From the NCBI GenBank assembly GCA_015680685.1, contig MNCI01015029.1:311777-375776 (forward strand): 64,000 nucleotides of DNA. Direction: 5' to 3'. The notes beneath the pieces are model-generated. The model saw nothing but the letters and a program-made list of their open reading frames with translations, ran no database searches and was not told the origin of the DNA. This stretch comes from Gnetum montanum. Taxonomy: Eukaryota; Streptophyta; Gnetopsida; Gnetales; Gnetaceae. The position numbers were made by a program, and so were the translations under genes. Below, piece by piece: positions 47,801-61,281 of the stretch (the stretch's first letter is position 1; each line of letters opens with the position of its first letter).

Positions 47801-48752
47801 TCAATTTTTATGTGCAATTAATATTTAAAATACCAAAAATACAAGCTCAATGATGTATCAATAATTAAATAACAAAGTATTAATAATTAAATAGTTTTAA
47901 AAACTAATATTTTTTAGTTAATTAATTTATTATTAATTAGTTAATTATGTGTAGTAGTGATGATTCATCCTTTCCTAAAGAGGTCAAATTTGTATTGCAT
48001 ACTATTGGGTCATTAAGAATGCAATTAAGAAGCTATTTGTATGTTTTCCAAGTGTGTAGAGTTCTACCTATCTCTTCGAATATTATGATGGACTTGTATA
48101 CAAGATTAGAATTGCACTTATCTATGGAGGATTCAATGCAATCATGTCTTTAATTGACTAGAAGCCATAAGGCTTAAGGCCTATTCTTGACTTTGAAAAT
48201 GCATCACACAAAAAATGAAACACTCTAGTTTTGAAAGATGCCTATCATGCAAAGCATGAAATACTCCTACAAAATTTTAAGATACTACTCTCCTCCTAAA
48301 AACATTACTTTTTTCTCACTTGTGTAACCACCTTCCCCTACCGATGAAACATTACTTTTTTCTAACTACTATAACCTTCTCTCTATCATTTCCCCCCTAA
48401 AAGCTTTTTAGCCACTACTTTTTTATTGTTGGATTGTGTTACCAACCCCAAGTAATCTTGCCTTTACATGCCTTTTCATGGAACTTTTCAAACTTCTATT
48501 TTTCCTTTAAAATTGCAATGCCTCGAGAATGAGAATGCACCTTCAATATTTTTAGGTGATTGCACTAAGATGAAATACTAATAAGCCTTCAAAAACTAGT
48601 CAAACAAGACCCTCTTTCTAACTACTATAATCTTCTCTCCATCCTTTTCCACCTAAAATATTTTTAGAAACTATTTTGTTGTTGGATTGTGTTACCAACT
48701 CCAAGTTATCTTTCCTTTTCATGAAACTTTGCAAACTTCTAGTTTTCTCTAA
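44890..48752. other. AT-rich non-coding region between C and B2
   Basis: No gene is supported. It contains poly-A-rich stretches (45600-45830), a (CT)n run (46947-46969), an irregular segment with many GTGGTGG and CTCTCTC motifs (46600-47680), and a duplicated block: 48357-48535 resembles 48612-48752. Part of it may be the LTR or 3' flank of element C. Confidence 0.5.
46947..46969. repeat. (CT)n microsatellite
   Basis: About eleven CT units lie in a row, with shorter CT runs nearby (47185, 47485). Confidence 0.9.
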
Positions 48753-49546
48753 TGATGAGCTGCGATATCACGTATGTGATATCACATATGCGATATTGCA
48801 TCCTGCCTCATCTTCTATAAATAAGAGGTGGATTCCCTTGTTCAAGATAGTTAGACTTAGAACCTTAGCCAAATTCTTGCAGTTTTACAGGTCCAGAGTT
48901 AGAATAATTTCTGTGTGCCTACAGTAGGAGTCATAGAGTGAACAGATCTTTATTCGAGAAAATTGTACCTAAGCACACATTTGTGTACAACAATAAAGAT
49001 GAACTTTATGATAAACCTTGCAGCATACAGATTAAGCTAATTAGTAATTAATTCCTATTGAATTTTTAACTCTTTCCTAGTTAATTAATTTCTCTCTCAA
49101 CCCTTGACACTCTTAGTTAAGTACAATCAGTACGATTGCTTCGAGCATGTGTGTAGTGCTTGGTAACCTAGTAACAACTAGCATTTGGTAATCCCAGTAG
49201 CATTGCACTAGTTCAGGATGTGTACAAAAAGTGGGAATGGATACTGGTGTTAGGAACAATTAGAACTTAGTTAGTGAATAGTTAATGTAAGTTAGTCACT
49301 TAGTTCTCCTTACCTTCCCTTATTTGCATAAGACATTAAAAAGATAAAAGTTATAAAAATCACATACCTTAAGCTTACTTAACCATACAACCATGACAAT
49401 ACAAGTAAGTTTGGGAGGACAACGATTGATTAACCCTGAGTATTCCATTAAGGTGCATAAGCACTTAGTCCCTGGAGTTTGACCGGATCATGCATGAAAC
49501 ACTTGTATTCGTATGGTTGAGTGTAGGGGTACCTTTCCACTCATCA
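48753..49546 (+). repeat. B2 5' LTR
   Basis: It starts TGATGAGC and ends CCACTCATCA. TATAAATA is at 48816. Compared with the 3' LTR it has an extra palindromic stretch near 48765-48797. In sampled stretches roughly one base in 20 differs from the 3' LTR, so the insertion is not recent. Confidence 0.9.
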
Positions 49547-49690
49547 TTCACACTGTTGTCAAGGACTTAGTTGTTTGTGCGCTATGTAGAACATAGGAAA
49601 TCATCCATATCATTGGAATGCTAGAATGAACCCTTAGGGTTAATGAAGAAAAGATAAGATAATGGTAAATTACACACTGAACAAGACAAA
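49547..49690 (+). promoter_or_regulatory. B2 leader with probable primer-binding site
   Basis: TTCACACTGTTGTCAAGGA follows the LTR. It resembles the Athila-type primer site TGGCGCCGTTGCCGGGGA, with several differences of the C-to-T or G-to-A kind. The remainder up to the gag ATG at 49691 is leader. Confidence 0.45.
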
Positions 49691-52600
49691 ATGTCTTCTT
49701 CTTCGCATGAGATGCTTTCACCACCTAGGACTAACACAAGAGACAGTCAGCGGCATAATACATGTAACCAAGATTTGCCAGTTCCTCAAAAATTTCGAGT
49801 GGTATATACTCATCACAATGATTTCACATTTATTCTCCACCAAGATGAACAACTGCACTGGAGATAGTTTGAGGGTAACATAGTGTTGCCTCCAGGCCAA
49901 TCAGTCCCCAACATGCTCCTTCATGCTCTCACATGAATAGACATACCACTTTTATACACAGAATACATTGTGTGTGATCATGACATGAGGGACTATCATC
50001 CCACAGAAGTGCAACACCAAAGGGACTTTTGATAGGAGAGTTACCACACATCTTTGAAGGGTAAATGGCCCCACAACACTCCATACGTCTTAAGAGAAAT
50101 TGAAGGTGGTGAACCTACTTCAACAAGTTCCCAAAAAAATGATGTTCCTCCTCCTAATGATGGTTAGGAGGTGGTGTATCAGAACTTCCACTCCACGGTT
50201 CACAGCCCTAGTTCTGATACCCACGAACAAAAAGTGTTCAAGGAAGGAACACAAACACACAATAAGGGTGAACATTCTAATCGTAATCACGATCAAGGCC
50301 AAGACCACCGAAGAAAAGGTAGAAAGCACCATCATGGTGATGGTTCTGCTTCTTCTTCACCTTCATCATCACATTCACCCTCTCCTTTAGTGTCTAGATG
50401 TAGCCATAAGGAAACCAATCGTGAGGATAAAGGGAAATAAAGTGAAAAACATCAACAAGACAATCGAGAATGAGGACGATGACACTCTAAGAAATCAAGG
50501 CATAGAAGAAGGTAGAGTAGGGAACCACGTATACATCATAGATGCTATGAACGAGATGACCATGAAGAACCCCTACTCCCAACTAGAAGCATGCTAGATA
50601 TAATGGAGGCCATAAGAGTTCCCACAAGGCACCAAAAGCATAGTAGGATCAAGAGGTTAGACATGAACAACATCCCACAATTTGAAGGGGGATACAACAC
50701 TAATCCTCAAAATCACTTATAAGCATTCCATGATGCATGTGCCTTGCAAAACATAGAAAATGAATCACAAAAACTGAAGTTGTTCCTAAGGACACTAGTG
50801 AAAGCAACTGAAAGCTGGTAGTGGTCAGAATCGGAATCCATTCGGAAGTAGAGTACAACGTTAGAACTATTCGATGTTAAGTACCAAACGTACTCTCAAG
50901 TGTCTAACCTACAAAAGAAAATCCAAGGATAAAAGAAAGAAAATCATGAACCCTTGGATGCTGCCATGGGCCAGTATTACGCACTATTACATCGTTGCCT
51001 TGGCCATGGTTATTCGCAGTGAGATCAACTATGCCATGTCATAGATGGACTTAGGCATGAAACAAGAAGAACCCTTGGGACGTATGCCCAAGGGAGATTA
51101 TCAGAGCTTAGGTCTCATCAAATTCATAGATTGCTAGAGAAAGTATCCAAAGAACAAGGTGAGCTACAAAAGAGAGAAAGTGCAAAAGAGTACAACCAAG
51201 ATCCTTCCCTCCAAAAAAGGGGAGTGAGATTCTGTGAGGAGGAGGAAGAGTCACCACTCGAAGAGATGGTGAATAGGAAAACTTTGTCATTCCAAAAGTT
51301 AATAACAGAAGTATTAACAAAGGTAGACTTAATGTGGGACTCCCTGGATAGTAGATTTGAAACTATTCTTAAAATTGTAGAGGGGTCTAGGGAGCGAGGT
51401 AGTGACTATGACAAAAAGAAAAAGAGAGAACTGGACAATGCATGTAACAAGGGTAAGGGCAAAATGGCCATCACCAAGGAGGTTGTGGATTCAGACATAG
51501 ACACTGATGGTGGATGCGAGATATGCCAATATAACCATCCTAAGGGATGTTGCCTAGTGAACTCACATCTACAAGAGTCTGGGGTGTATGCACTCAACCC
51601 ATGACTTAATAAATGGCAAACACCCCGATGGTTACCTTATCCCCAAGGTAACCCAAGGAAGTTCCACCAACCTTCAACATATTATCCAAGTGGAACTCCA
51701 CCACAACCCATTGAGTAACATGAATAGTGGAAATACCCATACTCATGGGGGATGCCACCACCAAGGCAACAATACCCCTACCAGCAACCAGACTCATATG
51801 GCTATTACATGCAGCATCCAATATCTCCACATGACTCTGTTGGTCACGTTACACCACAACATCACTACCAAGCTCGGGAGTATTATAGAACTCCTTCTCC
51901 TAGGGGAGATAACCCACAAGCATACCATCCTTCAAATCCATCCGCAACTCTGACACCGATAGCTCCATTACCACCTGCTCTAGCAATGCAAGGGGAACAC
52001 CCTACTTAACTGTAGTAATGTAATGCCATAAGGGCTATGAATCCTCAACCCATTATTTGTTCTGATAACTGCATGAAGAGAAGACCTTTCTTCAAAACCA
52101 ATATTCCAACCAAGCCCTTACATCCACAAGCAGTTGAACCTCTGAATGCCTCCCCATCAAATAAGGCTTTAGAGCTCCCTTCAAACCAAACACCGAGCTC
52201 AACGCCTACGGTTATGTTAACACATGTCATTACTGATTGGATTAAGGTGGGACACCTTCCCAGGAAATTCTCTGATCATGAAAGCCCTCTAATCTATCTC
52301 CAAGTAATTGGGAAAGAACCATGTAAAACTCTTCTGGACTCAGGTTCTAGAGTCAACCTAATATCACAAGAGATGTACAAAGCCTGAAACCTGCCTATAT
52401 TAAGAAATAAGAATATTTGACTAGAGCTGACCGACTAGTCCATCACTGTTCCCTTAGGACTAGTGGAGGACATCATTACCACTGTGTGTGGGTGGTCATA
52501 TCCAATTGATTTCCTAGTGATACAAGTAAATAACAATAAAGGGAACTTCCCAATAATAATGGGAAGGGCATGGCTAAGTACTGTATATGCACATCTAGGA

Positions 52601-52708
52601 ATCCATGATCTTTCCCTAGAAATATCTAAGGAGAACACTTTTGGAAAGATCAAGAAGAAGAAGGTTCCATGCATCACATATAGTGATACAAGGTGCAATT
52701 GTGTGTAG
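49691..52708 (+). pseudogene. B2 gag-protease, one frame with stops only
   Basis: ATG at 49691 (MSSSSHEM) opens a frame that stays in register to 52708, about 1,006 codons, interrupted by some two dozen stop codons but no frameshift. Gag core: LDMNNIPQFEGGY near 50660. Then ESPLEEMVNRKTL and CEICQYNHPKGCC (51515-51553). A Pro/Gln-rich region follows (51752-52009). Protease has LLDSGSRVNLIS (about 52333) and PIIMGRAWLS (about 52550). The close match to B1 fixes the family. The frame could encode a gag-pro precursor if repaired, but it is inactive as it stands. Confidence 0.9.
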
Positions 52709-55069
52709 AGATCATAGGTTGGGAAAAGTTTAGCATTGCCTGCATGCAACCGGTGTGCACAAGACCTTAACCTATAAAAGTGCCTATATGTAGTAGCCAC
52801 ATGACAAAGAGACACCCAGTGGCTGATAGCTGATCAAGTGAACAACTCACTAATGTGCATGGAACTAACTAAGGGAATAACTAGTGCTTACATTGAAAGC
52901 ATAGATGAACCTGAGAAAGTCTGTCGCCAACTTCCAAACCCTAAGCTGAAAACATCAATTGAGGAAAGTTGGAAATTCCTAAAAAGTTGAAACAAGCACT
53001 CTGATAAGAAATTGTTAGTCAATATGCAATAAACCAAAACTTACCATGAATCTAGAAGGGTCAATGCACATAATACCTCTAAGAAAGGAAAACCCTGCTC
53101 ATTATTTCAAATCTCCCCCTTCCAACTCAGTCATGGGGGAGATGGCCACCACTGCTGATCAATTGAGGCCCTCAGTTCCTTTTTAAGTTTTTGTTTTACA
53201 CATTTTTTTTTACAAATTTCTTTAACTTTTCTTGTTTTCGTTTGGCAACATCGTTATAATTTTTCATTTCTTTTTCTGATTGTTTATTTTTGTTTTTTTT
53301 TTGGTTCTTGTTTTGTCTTTTTTTGTTGTTTGTTTTGTTAGGATCATCACCTAATAAGTGCTCCTAATGGTGGTATGAACTGTATTTTATGGATTGCTAG
53401 TATTTGGTCTTTATCTTTGAGTTATAATATTGATACTAAGGTATGGTTCTTATGATATAACAGGCAATGAGTCCACGTCATCCATGCATTCATAAATTTC
53501 TATGGTCTCTCTTGGCTTGGAATTGTGTGGTTCCTTTCTTAATAATAAAACTATTAATGAATTAGTGACTAGGCATTTCTCAAACTAAGGAAGGACTCAA
53601 GGGATGAAAAGGGTGTGACTTCAAGGGGATTTGATGCATTTGTGCTGGCCATTATTTTGGGTGCTTGGATGTTTTCTTCTTGAGTTTTCCTTACCATTCT
53701 AACATTGCTCTATTATCAAGAAGCTGAGCTAATAAAAATAATAAGTCTTTGCATGGTGTGGTTCTCATGCAAAACAGAAACAAAAAAGAGGGAGAATTCA
53801 AAGCACAACCCTTAGAAAAAATAATCATTTGGGCTACAAGCACTAGTTATGGAACTAAACAAACATGTTCCCTCTAACTAAGGCCTTTTCTTGCTTCCTA
53901 CTTTACCCTTTCTCATCTCCTTGGAATGGTGGTGACTCTTTAGTGAAAGCGTTCTGTTACTTCAAGTGGATGGATTGGCCAAGTGTATTAATGCGTGGTC
54001 ACTGGATGTGGATTGTTTGAGGTTGGATTTGAAATGAGATCTACTAAGTCACATTAACTATAAATACACAAGGGGCTATACACCACCTTATTCTTGAGAC
54101 TCCATTCCATTCTCTTCTTTCCATCATTCTTTCTCCATTTTCCACCTCATTGCCAGTTGTAGCAGTAGTTTATATGTTGGTTGATGCATTGTTGTCTTTT
54201 TGGTAAATTATTGTGGTTAAGACTTTAATTCTTGCTTCTGAAAAACATTTCCAGAGCCTACGAACTCTTTGAATGTGGGTTTGTCAGGGCATATAGGGCA
54301 TGAGCCTGCTTTGGGGAGGACCCACTCACATTCCTATTTGGTGCATTAGTTAATTTCTTTTCCTTAAACATTTCCACAATCACCATTTGTTTTGTTCATT
54401 ACCACCTCTAGCATCCATTTTATCAGCATTGTCGTTGTTTCTTTTTCTCCATATTTCTTATTCCTTATTTTTTCCATTCTATCGCTACCAAAGAATCACT
54501 CGTAGTCATGGGGGTCCTGGTCCAATTTTCTCATTTTTCTCCTAACCCCTACACCTTGGGTAGTCACCAGTGTTATATCCCTAGAATCCGTATTAGCCAT
54601 ATCATAACTCAACTAATGGACCATACACCAAGGCAAGGTATCAATCACATTATGATTTATTTATCCTTGCTAATATGAGACTGTGTTGTATGTGTAGATG
54701 GTAATCATACAACAATGAACTGGAGCTAGAGGAAACACTTAGGATGGACTAGGGCTGAAACAGTTATGCAAGGAACAAAATTGATGGTGCGGTTATGGAT
54801 GAACAACGGAAGGTGCAATTTTGACATCGACAACAACACATCTTATTCTTTTATCTCTCTTCTCTCTCAGCTGCCAAATAAGGCTAGATGTCAAATGTGT
54901 ATAGTGTTCACTCTTGTGGTCATGAATACTAATATTGTCATGTATTGTAATGATGATCCATTCACGTGTCACCCCATTCACCATTAGTGTCATTCAAGTC
55001 AATAATTCCATACCTTCCCAATATTTTGTAAGAAACTCAAGGATGAGTTTTTATTTAGTCATGGGGGTA
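52709..55069 (+). other. B2 3' non-coding region after pol deletion
   Basis: The first 280 bases still parallel B1 (CATTGCCT, TAGTAGCCACA, CCCAGTGGCTGATAG) up to the start of RT. From about 53090 it matches B1 32230-33560 and 41349-41949. RT, RNase H and integrase are absent. The G-rich tract CATGGGGGTA precedes the LTR at 55070. Confidence 0.8.
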
Positions 55070-55834
55070 TGATGACCAGCGATATCGCGTCCTACCTCAT
55101 CTTCTATAAATAAGAGGCAGCTTCCCTTGTTCAAGATAGTTAGACTTAGACCCTTAGCCAAATTCTTGCAGTTTTACCATTCCAAAGTTAGAATAATTTC
55201 TGTGTGCCCACAATAGGAGTCATAGAGTGAACAGATATTTATTCGAGAAAATTGTACCTGAGCACACATTTGTGTACGATAATAAAGATGGACTTTATGA
55301 TAAACCTTCTAGCATACGAATTAAGCTAATTAGTAATTAATTCTTATTAAATGTTTAATGCTTTCCTAGTTAATTAATTTCTCTCTCAACCCTTGACATT
55401 CTTAGTTAAGTACACTTAGTACGACCGCTTCGAGCATGCATGTAGCACTTGGTAACCTAGTAATGACTAGCGTTTGGTAATGCCAGTAGCATTGCACTTG
55501 TTCAAGATGTGTATGGAAAGTGGGAACGAATAGTGGTGTTAGGAAAAATTAGAACTTAGTTAGTGGATAGTTAATGTAAGTTAGTCACTTAGTTCTCTTT
55601 ACCTTCCCTTATTAGCATAAGACATTAAAAAGATAAAAGTTATAAAAATCACATACCTCAAGCTTACTTAACCATACAACCTGACAATACAAGTAAGTTT
55701 GGGAAGACAACGATTGATTAACCCTGAGTGTTCCATTAAGGTGCATAAGCACTTAGTCCTTGGAGTTCGACTAGATCACACGTGAAATGCTCATATTCGT
55801 ATGGTTGAGTGTAGGGGTACCTCTCCACTCATCA
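55070..55834 (+). repeat. B2 3' LTR
   Basis: It starts TGATGACC and ends CCACTCATCA. TATAAATA is at 55105. It aligns with 48753-49546 along its whole length. Confidence 0.9.
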
Positions 55835-58800
55835 CCTAAAAATTGCAATACCTCATTAAAGGCTAGTTCCTCTTCCTCTTGGAAAAGAAAGAGAGGAAGG
55901 AGAGAAATAAAAAAGCATTTAAAGGCCTCCTCAAGTAGAAAGGAGGATGTCACCACCCAAAAATCAACAAAAGGCCTCTTCCTAGGCTAGTCGTGTCCAT
56001 AAGTAAGGTGCTCTAGGGAACAAATTTGCAAAATCATGCTCCATTTAGCATTGTGCATTAGCTTTCCTCTTGGCCTAAATTTTTGCATTAACACATACCA
56101 GTTCCCTTGCTACAAATCATGTTGCTAATGAACCCTACTATTACTAACTTCAATTCCCCTAGATTGAAGCAAGCTCAACCTAAATAAATGAGCCAATATT
56201 AGTAGCTTATCCATCAATGATGACCCCATTAATAATAACTACAATGCCTCTAAGTTGAAGGCCAACCCAACCTTGATGATTGACCAACCAATATCAATAG
56301 CTTAAATATTGTATTTCTAGCTTCCAACATGTTGAATGTGCTCATACATGCTTGACATGTTTGCTAGTTACTATTTCTAAAGTCATCATTCTTGCTACAT
56401 GTTGCACATGATACACTTCATTGGAAAACACTATTGGAATCCATCACAACTTTCATCGCAACCCCTAGCACTATCATTTAATTGGAAACGTCATTGTTGC
56501 CATTGCTGCTAGAAGATGTTGATGAAAAATGACAAAAAGTGTTGAAAATGAAAGTAGAAAATCCAAAAAAGGTGCAATATAATATAATAATAATAGATCA
56601 GGGTTAGATCAACAACACACATAATATGATTAGTTTATCAATGAAAACCATCACAAAGGAAAGTACGCACAAGAAAGTGTTGAGACCAACCTCACCCATG
56701 TTAAGCATGGGGCCATTATCAACAATAAGCTAGTGGAGCTAGATCACAAGCTAGTAGTGCAACTAAATTATGTTTTGTAAGATTATCTATTATCATCAAC
56801 AAGTGTATTCTCCCATTCATTGAAGCTATTTAGAGCTATCATGAAATTCCCTTTCCCACCGCTTCTTAGCACCTTAATTAAAGGAATAAAATATCATCCA
56901 ATTTTTTTGGCTTTAAATGGTTTTCAACCTCATCAAATTAAAATGATAAAATTCAAGGTTTCCACACCATTTAGTAAGACCAGGGGAGCATTCTTCAAGC
57001 AACTTAGAGTGGCACAGAGGACATGCTCCTAAATTTCATGGTGATTAATTGTAGACTAAAAATCAATGCCATTCAACATAGCATGGGAAGTAGTAAGAGC
57101 AAACTAAGTTTCATTGTAATATCTTATAATGGGTATCATAAGTAGAAAGGAAAACCAACAAAGTGTTTGTTGTATCATGCACTAACATCATATGGGCATG
57201 TATGTCTCCTGTCATGAAAACTAAAAATGGACATCTATGTCTCCTACCACGAAAACTGAAAATAGATAGTGGGAAACGTTGAAAAATTTGCTACAAGGAA
57301 AAAGGAAGAAGTAGCTATAGAAACTTGAGGGCATAAAAGGCAACTATACAAATGCTAGTAGTCTCTTGTCTTTAAGGTGCTGTCATTGACAACCTGCATT
57401 TTTCTGCCTAGGTATATATATTTTAGTTGGATGACTTGCAACTTATATACTACGTTAACATCCAAAGGCAGAAGGTAGGATACCGTCTTGAGGTACCATT
57501 TAGATCTGTCCCAATACAAACTACAATATAAATAAATAAATAGAAATAGCAACCAACCTTATTTGAAACTTGAAAGGTGTTAAGTTCATTGTTAGCCCTA
57601 TTTGTATGTTTGAAGAATGGTAGTTATGGGCCATGATTGTTACAGAATCAGCCGTGTTTCACCATTAAACGTTGACACAATTGGTAATGCACTAATTAGG
57701 TATATCAGTCATCAAATTCTTCTGATAATGCATAAGATAAAAAGCATAGGATTCAGTAAAAATACATGAACTTAGGTAAAATGCATGCCATGTGATACGA
57801 CAGATTAGAAGAGATTTACCACTGTGTGTGAATGAAATCCACATTGAAACTCACCCATCAAAACTATGCATAACTCCATGAACTTCCTTTTAACTAACAC
57901 AGTTGATGGCTGTTGATAGAAACTACGTTAACGTTGGTTTCTCCCGCAGGGCTGCTATGAACAGGAAAAGGCAAGGCAAGGGCAAGGGTAGAGCCTCTTC
58001 CGGATGATCAGGGGCCTCCATGGACTCCACCAACATGTTTAAGCAATCTTCTCTCTTCTACCAGTAGGCAGTAGAAAACGGTAGGCATGTGAGACACGAG
58101 ACAGATGTAAAAGCCATAGGGAGCCTTCTTTCTTAGGCTGGCACCAAGTGGGTGATAGGGAACACGCTACAGTTTGTAGGTGACAGTGCGTGAGACACTG
58201 GGGTAACAGTAGATGCCTGTAGCAAGTCAACAAGATGGTCACGAATAACGTGATGGACGCACTAACAGATGCAACCACATCGACATTTTAGAGAGATACA
58301 AAAGTTTGGCATTTTCTATTAGAGATATTTAACATTTTCCAGCATTTCCAAACATCTTGCCGGTACATTGTGTCGTTATATCACTTTATGCACTAATGTT
58401 AATTTTTTTAAAATGCTTAAATTTTCATTGTTTTATAATTCAAAGCAGTAGCATGTTCTTTTTTGGCTTTCAGATCCTCAAATCCTTAGATACTAATATA
58501 TTGCATTCTTCAATTTGTAAGTCTTTTTCAATCGGAAAACTCCCTATGGTCCCGTTGTGTTGCCTGCATTTGCAGCATAGTAGCAAGTAAAATTTTCTAT
58601 ATATGGTAACACTACCAAAGATGTTCCATCATCAGTGAGGACATCATCGCCATTGGCCAGTATTTAGTTTATGCTTAGGTGCAATCTGCTTGATAAAATT
58701 CAATAACTATGTCTACGGTTAACGATGTGCCATTTTCTGATCTACTTAAAATTTTTTATGTATCTAAATTCCAAATAGTCATTGCTTTAGAGTGGCGTTG

Positions 58801-59252
58801 TGTGTGATGAAATCAGCCTCTCTTTTGTACCGAAGGAATGAGTTTTGACTTGTTAGTCACAACAATCTTTTAAAATTTTTAGTCAACCTAGAGTTAGAGA
58901 AGCAATTTAAGATAGACTTTCACGATTATGATTTCTCCATAAAATGCACAGGGGATCACATATTGTTTAAGCTCTGAGGAATTGAATTTTTATAGCAGAA
59001 TCATGAAGTTTGATGTTACGGAGATATGAAAGGTTGTGTATCTTTACTACCAGTTTATTAACAAATTTTATTTTCATTAATGTTGTTATACATATGGTTA
59101 AGAATATTTCATTAGTGGACTTCTAAATAGTGCTAAACTCTAGTAAGTGTTCAACAATATTTACTGAAAATTGGTTTCTGATAGTTATTATATAACTTCC
59201 TTAGTTTTCGTATAAGTATTTTAATTCCACATTACATTAGAAATAGTTACCT
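55835..59252. other. AT-rich region without supported genes
   Basis: It continues the target sequence of B2. Short open frames exist (for example 57355-57552 on the minus strand, 58357-58590 on the plus strand), but none has recognisable motifs. A pyrimidine tract with CAG near 57950 and 58470 could be a splice acceptor, without further support. Confidence 0.4.
56678..56724. repeat. 47-bp palindromic repeat, copy 1
   Basis: Ends TGTTGA and TCAACA are complementary, and the centre CCCATGTTAAGCATGGGG forms a near-perfect hairpin. A second copy of the same length lies at 63487. Confidence 0.75.
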
Positions 59253-59402
59253 TCATTATTATTATTATTATTTTCACATAGCCTTTTCCAGATAAGACTA
59301 TTCCTGGGTTTCATACCCATACGGGAGGTGCCCTAGGCGATAGTCTCCTAAAATAATGAGTTTTCACAGGTATTCACGTGTCCCAAATTTACGCATCAAT
59401 AG
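59253..59402 (-). repeat. SINE-like repeat, minus copy
   Basis: On the minus strand: ATTGATGCGTAAATTTGGGA, a segment ending GGGTATGAAACCCAGG (resembles a tRNA B box) and then an (AAT)n tail. It is about 150 bases and aligns with 61340-61490 in the opposite orientation. It could instead be a terminal inverted repeat of a 2.2-kb element. Confidence 0.55.
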
Positions 59403-61281
59403 AAAGTAAATTGCTCATTGAAATTAATGAAATTAGGAATATTTTCTCTTCCTTAAGACATGAATTGAGATTCAAGATTTATTAAGCAAGAAGAGGTTGA
59501 AATCTAGAAACCTTTAAGAGATCTACCACGCATAACTATAAGCACGAGTACAAAAGAGAGAGATGCAGAATTTATGCCAAGATTGCCAACATTAAGTATT
59601 TATAGGTACAAGAGGAAGGGTTTGAGTGATTCCAAGAATAAAAAATTAATAATGATTTTCTAAAAACCAAGATAACATGTATTTACAAAAGGACAATGGT
59701 CAACCAATGGGTCAAGGTCACGAGGAGAGTATTATAATGAGTGACATGTCCAAGAACAAGTTTCAAGATAAAATAAGAGAATAATTAGAATAAACCCCAA
59801 ATATCTATTAACATGTCTCATAACCATATTTTAACATTATTTCAATACTGAATAATATAAAAAATAAAATTAAATAAAATATAATAAACATTAATAAAAT
59901 ACTAATAATGGGCCACCAACATCTTTTCAATCTATTCTTCACAAGATTGACCAAAGATTAGTAAATGCTAAGACATAATACTCAAAAAAGGAAATATAAA
60001 ATAATAATATTTTCAAATATGTAATAAGAGCAAGGTCAAACTGAAACTAAAACTTTATTGCATTAATAGATCCTATGCATCTATATGCTATAATGTTTTT
60101 AGTAGTATTCCATCTATGTAATTGAAATATTGCAAATATTAAACCCACTTACCTTCTCGATAGCCATGTTCCTTAATGTTCGCACCCATGGCTTAGCTCT
60201 CTCTAGACAGGTTGGTTTTGTGCCAGGTTGACCCTGAATCGCAGGATTCGTAGACATAAACATATTTTTAAAAATGCAAAAATAAAAATTTAATAAGATT
60301 GACCACACGATGCGAATAGCTGAAGCTGAATAAAATACACAGATGGAGGAGCAGAAAGGAAGTCTTTACCTCATTTGTGTTTTGCTTGGGGCTGGGAAAT
60401 TTGGAGCAAAAGAAGTGAATAGGCTGCTCATCTGCATCATTAGGCAAATTTGGGAGCAATGTTCATAAATGGCTAAGATCTTCTCCATGAATATTGGAAG
60501 AAGAAGAATATCCGCGGCAGAAATGGTGCATCCAACCATGAGAAGCCATGATTAATTGAGTGGTGAAGAAAAGCAACTAAGGCAGAGGCAGGGCTTGAAG
60601 CAAACGCACAGAGACAGACAGACAGCACCAGAGAAACAAGAAAAGAAGCACAACCACAGGAAGGTATGCACTACTACTGGGAAATGCAATTATTACAGGA
60701 GGTGAGAGTTCCCTTAAGGGCACCTATCTCTGAAGTTATGCGTTTTAGATATACGTGTTTTCATTATACGCGTAGTGAAGATGCGTTAGTGAAGACAAAA
60801 GCATGTACTGTGCTAGAAACTATTGCATGTATGGCCGACTGAAAGGTCTACTGTGCAGAATATGGAAAATATCGTGCCATAACATACCACCACACACTTG
60901 GCCTAAAATTTAAATATCAATATATCAAATATTCGATATTTTTGATTGGGTCAACTTGGTGCAACTCTTTCTAACACGTACTATATTGATGAGGGTTGCT
61001 AAAGTAGATGGATTACACTTTCAGTGACACGATGATCAATCCTTGTGCTAGCAACTGTTACATAAAAATTCATAAATAATGCAAACTGGTCTCCTTTATA
61101 TATTTTCAAGAGTCTTTTAAATAATCTCACATGCTAGAACTTGTTCTTAAATGGGTTTTCTTGTTCCTTACATTTTCACATTTTCGTCTACCTTCGATGC
61201 ATAGCTTTCCAATGAGGTCTTTACAAGTTTTTTCAGTCACTTATCCATCAAGCTGCTTGTTTGAATTCTACCTGTTAAAAA
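59403..61281. other. AT-rich interval between the inverted SINE-like copies
   Basis: No gene is supported. The minus-strand frames at 60114-60308 and 60268-60459 have no known motif. If the flanking repeats are inverted termini, this would be the body of one element. Confidence 0.4.

Larger units (their letters stand above)
48753..55834 (+). mobile_element. Element B2: two-LTR gypsy element with gag-pro but no pol
   Basis: Two LTRs of about 794 and 765 bases enclose gag-pro (49691-52708) and a 3' non-coding region, with pol missing after about 52990. Flanks TCTAA (48748-48752) and CCTAA (55835-55839) are a target duplication with one change. The duplicate block at 48357-48535 shows the uninterrupted target sequence. 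Confidence 0.9.

Noticed and set aside
56678-56740. Helitron 3' end (hairpin followed by CTAG)
   Set aside because: A CTAG does follow the hairpin in this copy, but the second copy at 63487 lacks it at the same distance.
57900-58300. Host gene exon with KRQGKGKGR
   Set aside because: The frame is short and stops quickly; a single CAG acceptor-like site is not enough.
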